In this document: piece by piece, positions 1 to 9,559 of the stretch
Numbering within the stretch: the stretch's first letter is position 1
Layout: each line of letters begins with the position of its first letter
Assembly (NCBI GenBank): GCA_034620365.1
Contig: JAQGEQ010000071.1
Coordinates: forward strand, 5,828,001-5,892,000
Reading direction: 5' to 3'
Length of the DNA: 64,000 nucleotides
Source of the DNA: Pegea sp. RAD2-039
Lineage: Eukaryota; Chordata; Thaliacea; Salpida; Salpidae
The notes under the pieces: generated by a model
Told to the model about the DNA's origin: nothing
The model's database searches: none
What the model saw: the letters and a program-made list of their open reading frames with translations, nothing else
Translations under genes and position numbers: made by a program

Positions 1-80
1 CTTGGCAAAATTAGATGTTTTTTGTTGATTTAATATTTAAAGAAGCAGCAACAAGTCTTATATCAGATAACTTAGAAAGC

Positions 81-187
81 TTAGAAGTACACGTCAGAGT
101 TGCCACTTATGTAGTAGACATCTCCTAAATCTTGGCACCCTTGACCACCAACATGATATGTCTTGTAACCCGAGCAGTTTTTACACT
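81..187 (-). CDS. Candidate 3'-terminal exon, unknown product
   Basis: Read on the minus strand, an acceptor (CCTTAG) at 188-190 is followed by 34 sense codons and a TAA at 81-83. The peptide has a Cys-x2-Cys pair, then a YHVGGQGC segment, which resembles a small zinc-binding or disulfide element. The stretch is visibly richer in G and C than its surroundings. I do not recognise the family and found no convincing upstream exon between 190 and 2,000. It may be the last exon of a minus-strand gene with long introns, a transposon remnant, or chance. Confidence 0.28.
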
Positions 188-577
188 CTAAGGTGTTCCA
201 TTAAGTAATTTAATACTTTTTGAGAATTAATTCGAATTCAAATCAGTTCTCTTAATATTTAAAAAACAAAATTAGGCAAGTACAAATGATTTCTCGACCT
301 TTCAAAATCGCGTGTGCTTTTTACCGCCAAATATGGTCATTCAAACACCTTACGCGAGATGCAATTGACGCGTAATCAAAAATTTCTTGTAACTCTTGTT
401 CAGTTCTATAATATTTAGTAATAATAATATTTTAATCATAAAGCTTTCTAAAAACATTTATACTTCTTTTAGATACTTATATAAGTTTTTATTTAAGGAC
501 ATTTATACTTTGGTTAAATTTAAACTTTCTCTTCAGTTCTATTTTGATTTTATAAAGTCGCAAAAACTCAATTTGAG

Positions 578-695
578 AATTCAACATGAGAAGCACCTAC
601 TCAGACCACATGATCATTTACAAACCTACAGAAAACATTTCTTAGCGTGGCTAGACGAGTTTATAGAAACTGAAATATCTACATTACGTAAATAA
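578..695 (+). CDS. Candidate 3'-terminal exon of a plus-strand gene
   Basis: The open frame ending at TAA 693-695 extends left to about 396, but only its last 40 codons look like ordinary protein (mixed His, Arg, Leu, Glu; for example LAWLDEFIETE). The part before that is Phe/Lys/Ile-rich, as expected of non-coding AT-rich DNA. A plausible acceptor AG lies at 576-577, and an AATAAA at 713-718 follows the stop by 17 bases, as expected of a terminal exon. The family is unknown, and any upstream exons would lie left of the window or within 1-570. Confidence 0.28.
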
Positions 696-699
696 ACTA

Positions 700-1680
700 A
701 TTTTTCTGTTTAAATAAAAATGATTTGGAAAGTTTATGTTTTTCTAATAAAAAAGTTTAAAATAATCGAATCTAACCTGACAGAGTTTCTCAAATTATAA
801 AAGCACTTAATCAAGATCTATAATTTTAATTAGAATGTTTTATAAATTAATAATTGTTTTGTTGTTGCTGTTTTTACTTAAACTCATTCAATTTAAAAAT
901 ATCCAATTGCAGGAAATAATTTTTAATATTTTAATATCTAAAAATAACTTAAAAAATTTACAACTATCAAAACATATTTGAAAAACTTCCAATTGTCTCT
1001 AGATAAAAATTGTATTGTTTAAAGACTTGTATTGGTCTTTACTGCTTTGAAATCTGTCTGATTAAATTTAAGTGATTTCTATCAAGTTTATTTGTAAGCT
1101 TTTGCAAAGTTTGTTCACATCTTTATTCCTCTTATATTTCCTGCATATTTTATGGTTGGACTTTGCAAACCTAAGCCCCAACTATTTAGTTTTGCTGTTC
1201 TGTAATATGTCCCAGTGACTTAGGACAAATACACCTAGGTCAACGTATTGTTGATTTTTGTCTGGGTCCCATAGCATACATTACTTGGGTAGAATTATTA
1301 ACTTATAGTTGAGGAAATAGTTTTTCGCTTATTAGCTTGTGGTGTAATAGAGAGAAGTATCTTTGAGAACAAATTGGCATTCCTACTCACACTTATAAAG
1401 CAATACTTAGCATCTCACCAACTTAAACACTCGTCCATTTTGTGGTCTTATATATTTCTTGTATAAAGTTGAAATTTATATGAAGTGTAAGTAACTACAA
1501 CTTAAAGTATTATTGTGCAAGTTTGTTCAACAAAACTTTTTAAATTTCAATAAAGCAATTTTAAATTTACAGTTTTATAAAACTGGATGTTTTTTGATAC
1601 AACAGGAATGAGTCTGAAAAAATAAAATGAATATTAATAATATGAGAAAAGATTGAAACAGAAATGATGCATTTGGGCAG
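700..1680. other. Intergenic, no gene seen
   Basis: AT-rich sequence with frequent stops in all frames. The stretch around 1,140-1,300 is somewhat richer in G and C, but no frame stays open between usable splice sites. I see no repeat or RNA gene here. Confidence 0.5.
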
Positions 1681-1681
1681 C

Positions 1682-1738
1682 GTTACGTCATTCAATACTC
1701 TATTCATTCAGTAGTTTGTATGTCATAAATGACGTAAC
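1682..1738. promoter_or_regulatory. Inverted pair of CREB/ATF-like sites
   Basis: GTTACGTCATT at 1682-1692 is the exact reverse complement of AATGACGTAAC at 1728-1738, with 35 bases between. Each arm contains TGACGTAA, a bZIP (CREB/ATF or PAR-bZIP) type site. The pair lies about 360-410 bases upstream of the first ATG of the adhesion GPCR gene, where a promoter is expected. The role is inferred from motif and position only. Confidence 0.4.
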
Positions 1739-2095
1739 ATCAATGAAATCTTTTATATATAATCTGAATATATGCAAAAGTAGCCTAGTAAAATTTAGAA
1801 GTAAACAAACAAGGTGTTTATAAAAGTACTAAGCAAAGATAAAGAGACGTTTTTTAGTCGAAAATTTTTCTTGTTTAATGTTGTAAGTTTTAGTGTTTAA
1901 TTTGTAGAAAAAGTTAGAAAAACATGTTTATATAGAAGTCAGGTGATATTTTCAACAATATAATTAAACTTAATGTAGAATTTTTAATATAGAAATAGTT
2001 TTAATTTCGAACACTACAATTACTAAACGAAAGTTTTTTATCATAGCTTTTTATATTTTTTAACCTTAAATTTTTTCAAGCTTGTCAAATTCATT

Positions 2096-5000
2096 ATGTT
2101 GAGAACTTCTCGTCTTATCATCTTATATTACATGGTAAGCAATTAACTTCTTTTTGTAAGTCAACTTTAGATGCACTATTTGATAAATTTGATAAATTAC
2201 AGTGGTAAAAATGATCAAAGGTCTAGAAACAATTTGAATACATAATTTATTAAACAAATTTTAAAAAGTACTTTTAGTATCTTGCTTACAAATTTTTATT
2301 AGTATTATTCTAAATCTAAATTATGTATATTTAGATATACTATTTGGTTATTCACTGCAACAGTGTATCATTAGATGATGAATATTATGGAACTAATTCA
2401 GATTATACACAAAGCTACAAAATCACAGAAAAAGTCAAGTGCCGATCGGGTTTGAAAAGCTTTTTTGTTTCAATAAACATTCAGTACATCAATTTATAAT
2501 TTTAGAAATAATTTTAAATTTTCTTTTTGAGCTTCAAGCTTTTATGTTAAAATATTTTCATTAAGAATTGATGAAGTATATAAACATAGAATTAATAATA
2601 TCATTTTTATACAGATAATGGTTGTGACAGTGACTCTTCAGAAAATTATCAATTAGAAAAAGCAAAAGAGTGTTTTTCAATTATGCCAGATCCATCTTAT
2701 TTTCATAATCTTCTTAACGAGTCTCAATCGAACAAATTTTTGAAGGAGTCTATTATTTTTTATATCACCAAAAATATTAAAAAAGAACCTGAAAAAAATA
2801 AAGGTGAGATGAAAGATTAATTTAATTAAATTCAGAAAAGTATACTTTGAAAAAGTTTGATTTAAAAAAGATAAAAAATCAGTTTCCGAAAAAGTAAATG
2901 AAAAAGTGTTTTTGAGAAACTTGCAAAACTTAAGGAAACACGTCAATAAAGTTGATGATTTCACTATCATATTTCTTTGTATGTTGGAACTAACCTTTAG
3001 AAAAAAATGAAGCTTGTGACTATACTTTAAGCTTCCTAAATGACCAGATGAGGAGACTGAATGAAGATACAGACAACTTCCTGGAAAAAATTGACAAGTT
3101 CAGGTCAGATTCAATTGATACAGGCGTAACCGAAACAACAAACTCAAAAACTTTAAAATTTTCTAAAAAATATAATTTCTGTATCTTAAACGTCTTATAG
3201 AAGATTCAATTTGTTACTAATGTTAAAAGACTATTTGATTTTGTTAAAGGGAGCCATTAGACTGTATAATAGGAAGAGACGAGTTTAACATACAGCTTTC
3301 CAAAGTGTATGAATGTAAAAAGTACACTTATAAGTGCTGTGAATGCTTAAATGGTTATTGGGAAAAAATAAATGAGCTCTATACTCCTAAAAAAGGTTGT
3401 AACTTAAAAGAATCACTCAAAGTAATGATACTAGTTGATGAAGTAAGTACAAACAAACTTTTATTTGTAATTTTGAGAACAAAATATTGTTTTAGCATTT
3501 TAATGGAAAGCATCGAGGTGTATCATCTGAAAGATTGGATTTTTTGTACACTCTTACCAAACATCATAATGTACTAACAAGCTTAAATACAAAAATTTCT
3601 TCGTATAGTGAACATTGTACTTATTCATCTGAAGCTATTTGCTTTGAGCCAACGTAACTACTACAAAATCAAACTATTTTTTTTTGTTTTATTCTAGATA
3701 AGTTTTGTAAACAGTAACCATTCAAAACTTTATTTTTATTCGTTTAATTTGAATTGTTAATTTTTTCGTGTAGTGAAGATCAAATCAACGTCTTGACCAA
3801 TCAGATGAAAGAACATTTTAAATATGGTACAGCTTTCAAAAACATCGATATACTTTCATCTTTTATTGACCTACAAAATGATCTGGTTCTAATCAACCAA
3901 GACCTTGCCAAAAGGTCCGTTGGTGGGACAAACAAAGTGGCCCAAGTCACCGAATCAATGTTATCTGCGTACATCGGTCTGGTCAATGTTGCAATCGGAA
4001 ACCAAAGTGCTGTTTGGTCTGAAGTTAGTTTCTTATTCGATCGATTAATTATCAAAAATCGAATCAAATTTAATTTTCTGATACTTTAGGTTGATAGTTC
4101 AGATAAAAAAGCAGAACTTGAACAAATATTATTGAAAAATGAAAAGTATATTGGTCACGTGACAGACTCTCTTCTTAATTCAAATGATTCCAATGAGCAA
4201 TTCAACGAAGAAACTCTTGCTGTAAAGATGCTGAGAGTGAACAATCCAAGTAATCACGTGACTTTTGCAGTTACTAATAATAAAATTAAACTATTTTCTT
4301 ATTTTAAAGTATATTTTGTTTAAAAGTGATATAACCAAAACTTGGAATAATTACTTCAACAACCTTACTACTTTTTTATTTTTTATTTAAACCAATTACA
4401 GATGAATCTGTTGGCTTTAAATTTCAAAACTCGGAGATTTGGTTAATGAGATCTGAGTTGAAAACGACTTTAAAAAGTAAAGTTTATTTCTCATTTATGT
4501 AAAAGTTTAAATTTCAAATACTTGCATCTAACTAATCAAACGTTTATTGTGAACCTGTTGATTACATCAACACTTTTCTATCTGTTGTTCAGTTCATGCA
4601 ATTCATTACAAAACATGGAAGAAGAACCTGCAACAATACAGCTCGTCTAATGACTCGAATTTATTTGGGAGTAAGACATTAGTAGGTGAAGGTGGAATTA
4701 TATCTCTCAGCACAAGAGTAAATCATGAGAACTTTTCTGTTCCAGTAATGTACAAGTAAGAAAAGAATCTTTGTGTTATAAATCTTAAAACCAAAGACTT
4801 TGCAGAATAAATTTTTCTGAAGACGATAAAAACACAAGTTTGTTTGCTGAATCAAACTCAATCTCAAACCATAGATGCTTGGTTTGTCAGTATCTTGATC
4901 CTATTACAGGAGTTTGGAATGGATCTGGATGTAAGATTGAATCAGCAGATTCAGTTGGAGTCACTTGTAAGTGTAATCATACAACAAATTTTGCTGCATT

Positions 5001-7137
5001 CATGTCTCCACTTTCTGGAACATATACAACAACAGCAAGTCAAGATTTTGTAAGAAATCAATTCAACTAAATACCATCTCAGTAATAATTTGTTTCAAAC
5101 TTTTTAAAGTTGTTGGAGGTTTTGGAGTATATTGGTTCTTCTTTATCAATAATTGGGCTTGTTTTGACTTTAGTAATTTTCTATATTGTTAGATGTATAG
5201 TGAGAAACGATCGAATGAAGGCTCATTTAAATCTATCAGTTGCTTTATTGCTTTTACATTGCTTACAAGTAAAGTCAACAACTTTTCTATGATTGTATCT
5301 TCTATTTATAGTCAGCTGATTGATTGATTTTTTAGCTTGGTGCTGACTTTGCAGTAAATAATAACCTGGCTTGTGAGATTGTTACAATTCTTACTCACTA
5401 CCTTATTCTAGCGACATTTATGTGGATGTTAGTCGAAGGAATATTTCTTTATCTTTATGTTGTACAGGTAAACTCCAAATAAAATTCTTATTTCAATTTT
5501 GTAAATGTTTTTAAATGTGTGGTAAAAACTTTGGTTTATAATATCATCTAACTTTGAGTTAAAAATCTTTTAATACTTATTGTCTCATCTGTAGGTTTTC
5601 ATTCATTCTCGAATGGATACCAACAAGTGGATGTATTTAACAGGCTGGGGACTACCGATTATTATGGTCGCAGCGTCATCTGCTTTTGGATTTTACAGCA
5701 ACACCTATATACAGAAAATGCAATATTGCGATGACAACCAAATCTTATACCCACCTTTATCTAAATATGGTATTTCTTAGCTACTATTTTAAGCTCTAGA
5801 TATATCTTGAGGATTATTCAAATTTTATATGATATAACTAATTTAACATATGCGGTATAATTGAACTGTATATCAAAATAGTATTTAACCGCATACGTAA
5901 ATTCCATTCAAAGTTATTTGCACTTACTTGTTTATAAGGCTTTCTGTATGCTGAGAGTTGAGTTACTACTGTTACTAGACGATTTCTACAATCGAATATA
6001 GTTTTCTGATTGAGTTGTTATTTCAGCTTTGATAACTTAAATTGATTTCCAGAACGGAAATATGCTTATTGTTGGCTTGACTCGAAATCTGGGATGACTT
6101 GGAGTTTCATAGGCCCTGCTCTCATTATCATATCTTTTAATTTTTTGATCCTTATTAAAGTGATCCAGGTTCGTAATATAAGTAAATAATTAAAAAGAAG
6201 TTTTTAATCTTTAATTATTTGATAGGTTTTATTGAGTATGTCAAAAAAACAAAATGAAATCAGTGCTTTTCAGTCAAATAATAAAGTAAATAAAGATGAT
6301 AGAAATAAGCAACAGGTATTTGATAAAATTAAAATAATATTTCAACAATTTTTAAAAATTCTTCATCAAATTATATTTGGTTTTTAGCCAACTGACATTG
6401 GACTTCGTCCATCGGCTCCTAGCAACATGTACTTTCGTTCTCCTGTAAATTCAGAAGATTTAGGTTCAGATGAACCTTCTAATAATCAACGTCCATCAAT
6501 TCCAACCAAGTAAAGAACTTTCTTTTAAATTTAATTATTCATCACCATCAATTTAGTTTAGAAAACTTTTTAAAAAAGATTGAAATTAACTCTTTTTTTT
6601 GTAGCATTGTCCATTCAAGGGCTACTTCACAATCATATTCACAAAACAATTTATTAAATCCTTCTCCAACTAACAACAGATCTTTTCTTATTAAAGATGT
6701 CCGTACCGCTACTAAAGGTGAATAGTTCAGTGAAGTAAAAACTTCAATAAAATGAAATTAATGATAAAAATCATGAAACTTCAGGGGCTGTGGTTCTTCT
6801 CCCTATTTTAGGTATTCCGTGGATCATTGGTATCTTTGGATCTGATAGTTTTATCATGAGAGTCTTTTTCGTTCTCTTTAATTCTATTCAAGGAATCACA
6901 ATCTTTTTTGTGTACTGCATTTTCAACGGAGAGGTCCTAACACTCCTTGTTAGCGGTTTCATTTCAACATTTTTGTTTTATATTTAGGTACAAAGAGCTC
7001 TGAAAAGATATCGATCTCAGCGTCAGTTATTAGCACCAGGAACTCGTAGTAGATACGCAAGCACAAGTAGCGGAAGAAACTTCTTTCGAAATTGGAGAAG
7101 AAGAAGTACAAATGTTATTTCGATGCCTTCTTCCTAA
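2096..7137 (+). CDS. Adhesion G-protein-coupled receptor (GAIN/GPS + 7TM)
   Basis: Exons with consistent phase: 2364-2449, 2615-2803, 3001-3103, 3250-3442, 3496-3653, 3774-4023, 4090-4249, 4402-4476, 4593-4755, 4806-5049, 5110-5268, 5336-5467, 5595-5769, 6053-6168, 6226-6315, 6388-6509, 6605-6717, 6785-6933 and 6988-7137, about 941 codons. A short first exon with ATG at 2096 (to 2134) is plausible but does not match the phase of 2364, so the true 5' end is unresolved. The ectodomain has a Cys-rich exon (3250-3442) and a GAIN domain (3774-5049) ending in a GPS (CKCNHTTNFAAFMS; cleavage expected inside HTT rather than the usual HLT/HLS). Family hallmarks follow: FMWMLVEGIFLY in TM3, TGWGLP in TM4, CWLD in the loop before TM5, and NSIQGITIFFVYC in TM7. 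Three Ser/Asn/Pro-rich exons (6226-6717, about 108 residues) make an unusually long third intracellular loop between TM5 and TM6. The tail is short and basic. It is a surface receptor expected to self-cleave at the GPS; subfamily and ligand cannot be read. Confidence 0.92.
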
Positions 7138-8020
7138 ACCCTCCCCCCTTTTTTAAAAATGATTAATCTTTTTCTAACATTGAACTTTTTACTGAGCTTG
7201 TACTATTTCAATTACCTTCACATATTATTTGGAAGCCTTTTTATATCATTCAATATCTACATCAAAAAAAGACTCTCTTACTATTAATTAAATCATACAA
7301 ACTGTTGCTTGATGTAATGTTATATTTTGAAAAATATCTGTCAATATGTTTAAAACTACTTTTCGTATCTTTGAAAAAAATTCAAACTTTTTTTTTACAT
7401 AAACTCGATGAAAAATGCTTCAAATTAAATAAAACATTTAATAAAACTGCTACTTACATTCGAAAAATATTTATTAAAATATTAATATTTAACACAGTTA
7501 TGTCAAAAATAGTAATCATCTAGTTTAATTATGAATAATCTTTTTTGCTCTGCAACCCTTTTAAGATCTTTCTGTTTTAATGCCAGCAATGTGTACTTCA
7601 ATCCCATTTTGAAAACTAATAAGTTAAAATCCTTTAAATGTTAGAAGATCATTTCAATAAGAATCTTTGTAATCGAGAGTGTGAAGAAGACACAATTTAA
7701 CAGTAAGAATTCAGTAATGTTTTTGTAGCAGCATATGACAAGAAATTATTTCAGTATTTTATCATTTTGTTCATGAGTTTTCTTTATTATTATTTATTGT
7801 ATTCTTTGATGCTTTATTTGTAATAATAAAAGTTTTTAAATTTTTACAAATGCAGTCGAATTATTTATTTTCCAAAATTTAGAAAGCTTTAGGTTGCCTA
7901 TCATCAACCAGACAACTTAGGCTCGCAAGCTTAGAAAATTTGATAATACAGTAATTACTGAATTTTATTTAAGGATTATAATGATTCCACTTTTATATCA
8001 ATTATATATATTATATAATG
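7138..8020 (+). other. 3' UTR and downstream spacer of the GPCR gene
   Basis: No further coding exon is seen. Candidate AATAAA signals lie at 7428-7433 and 7825-7830. A 72-codon open frame here is Lys/Phe/Leu-rich and looks like chance in UTR sequence. Confidence 0.5.
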
Positions 8021-8510
8021 ATTGGAACAAACGCAAGTTTCTTGCCAAGCTGTATAGGCTAAATCTAGAAAAAAAATTTGAGCGCATTAGAGTAGCACAT
8101 GATATGTGTGAAGATAATCGCTTAGTAAATAAGCGTCTTCTAAAAGAGGCGTATAACCGAAATCAGAAGGAACAACCAACTGATTTCAAATACAAAGTTC
8201 GAGGTCCACCATGGGCCTTGAGAGTTGTCAAGGTTTTTTTTTCAAAAAACGGAAGTGGCAAATAACCACTGGACCCACATCTTCTTTTTTCAAACTCTCT
8301 CCGGGCACAATTATTAATACCCAAGATATGAATTTACAGAAGCCCATCATCAAATCTCACAAGCATCAAAAAGACAATTCTTCTATCATATTAGATTCCA
8401 CGTCAGGACTCCACTCTCCACTTCTAAACTGATGCAACTGCGCCCGGCTGACGTTGCAGACGCTTTGAAGTGTTGTCACTAATCAAACTAACAAAACCTT
8501 TCTACCCGAG
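8020..8510 (+). mobile_element. CR1-like LINE fragment: C-terminal ORF1, broken
   Basis: From about 8025 the plus strand encodes the C-terminal part of a non-LTR ORF1 protein (KFLAKLY...RIRVAHDMCED... ending in the VRGPPWALRVVK type motif). The same protein segment recurs on the minus strand at about 16060-16250, which confirms a repeat family. The element is 5'-truncated near 8020. A run of T at 8234-8242 shifts the frame just after the VRGPPW motif; reading continues in another frame to a stop at 8430-8432. No reverse-transcriptase sequence follows. It is a dead copy beyond the 3' end of the GPCR gene. Confidence 0.8.
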
Positions 8511-8610
8511 TTTTTTTTTATTAACTTTTCCTTTTCGCAAGGACCGTCTTGGCTCGAATCCGAGACCTTCTGCATACCAGATGGGCATAATAATTGCTAC
8601 ACTACGAAGA
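8511..8610 (-). repeat. tRNA-derived SINE-like unit
   Basis: Read on the minus strand, the unit starts near 8610 with a box-A-like segment (GTAGTGTAGCAATT, complement of 8592-8605). A box-B-like GGATTCGAGCC (complement of 8551-8561) follows at tRNA-like spacing, then an A-rich tail (complement of 8511-8530). These are the internal RNA polymerase III promoter elements of a tRNA-derived SINE. The anticodon stem does not fold into a proper tRNA arm, so it is not a functional tRNA gene. It sits against the LINE ORF1 fragment in the opposite orientation. Confidence 0.55.
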
Positions 8611-8614
8611 CTTA

Positions 8615-9559
8615 TAAAATTTTAATTTAATATTTATTTCATTGAATGTCTTAAATATACGAAATTTTTTTTTAGTCAAAGCAAGGCCTTAGTTGGTTTT
8701 TTATTTTATCATTAAATTGCCCATTTAAATAATGTTTGATAATTTAAGCTTTGTTTATTATTTTTAAACTTCTCATTATAGTTTTTACGTTAAGCCCATA
8801 AGAAGGTTATCTTTTCCATGTTGTACTATAAGACCTCAGCTAACATAACTCCAGAACTTGATTATTTGAAATAAACTTTTGTGTTTCTGATCAAGAAACT
8901 AATAATTTCTAGCTATTTCAAACCTATCTGTATTTAACATATTATTTATAGATTGATTATTGCATAACAAGGTTGAAATTTTTCTGTATATATATTTCAG
9001 TTTTACTACCTAACACCTTAACAGAAATTCTGTAGCAATTAATTCATACTTTCTTTTATTATTCAAAACTTCTTTTATTGTGGTTGCTGTGAACGTTTTA
9101 AAAACATTTTCAAAAGTTATTCGTTGAAAAATGTCAAAAGAGAAAATTTTCTATGTATAGGGGATTTCCCGTACAGTCGCCAGACTTTGTTATTCTAATT
9201 TCAAGTGGAGATCTCAATAAGTTAATCCATAATAAGTTTTTAGATCTTTGTAATCTTAAATTGTAAAAAGCTTTCTTAAGATGTGACAATCATTAACTTT
9301 TTACTATAAGTCTTATAACTCAGCTTGCAGTGGAGTTTAAAATGAATTTGTAAATGTTATTTAGATTATAGATTTAAATTTTAAAAACATATTTTCATTT
9401 TTGTTTATTTATTTTTAAAGTACATCGCCAATTTAAATTTGTCAATTTTTTTAAACTCTCTTATTTTTGGTGACTTTGTATTATTTTTTTAAATTCAAAA
9501 ATATCTTAAAATTATTTAGCTTACTTTTATTTATTTTTAGATTTTAATTTTAACTAAAT
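8615..9559. other. Intergenic / upstream region of the KIAA0319-like gene
   Basis: AT-rich, with no open frame of note. The only clear motif is the kappa-B-like site at 9160-9170, listed separately. Confidence 0.5.
9160..9170. promoter_or_regulatory. NF-kappa-B (Rel) consensus site
   Basis: GGGGATTTCCC matches the Rel consensus GGGRNNYYCC. It lies 390 bases upstream of the ATG of the KIAA0319-like gene. Seven of eleven bases are G or C, in DNA that is about 20% G+C, so a chance match is unlikely. Regulation by Rel proteins is inferred. Confidence 0.45.

Noticed and set aside
3801..4067. 88-codon minus-strand frame
   Set aside because: It is the shadow of a GAIN-domain exon of the GPCR.
7305..7523. 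72-codon plus-strand frame downstream of the GPCR stop
   Set aside because: It lies in the 3' UTR, is Lys/Phe/Leu-rich and has no splice or homology support.
8536..8610. Functional tRNA gene
   Set aside because: Box A and box B are present, but the anticodon arm does not pair and the acceptor stem is poor; it is called SINE-like instead.
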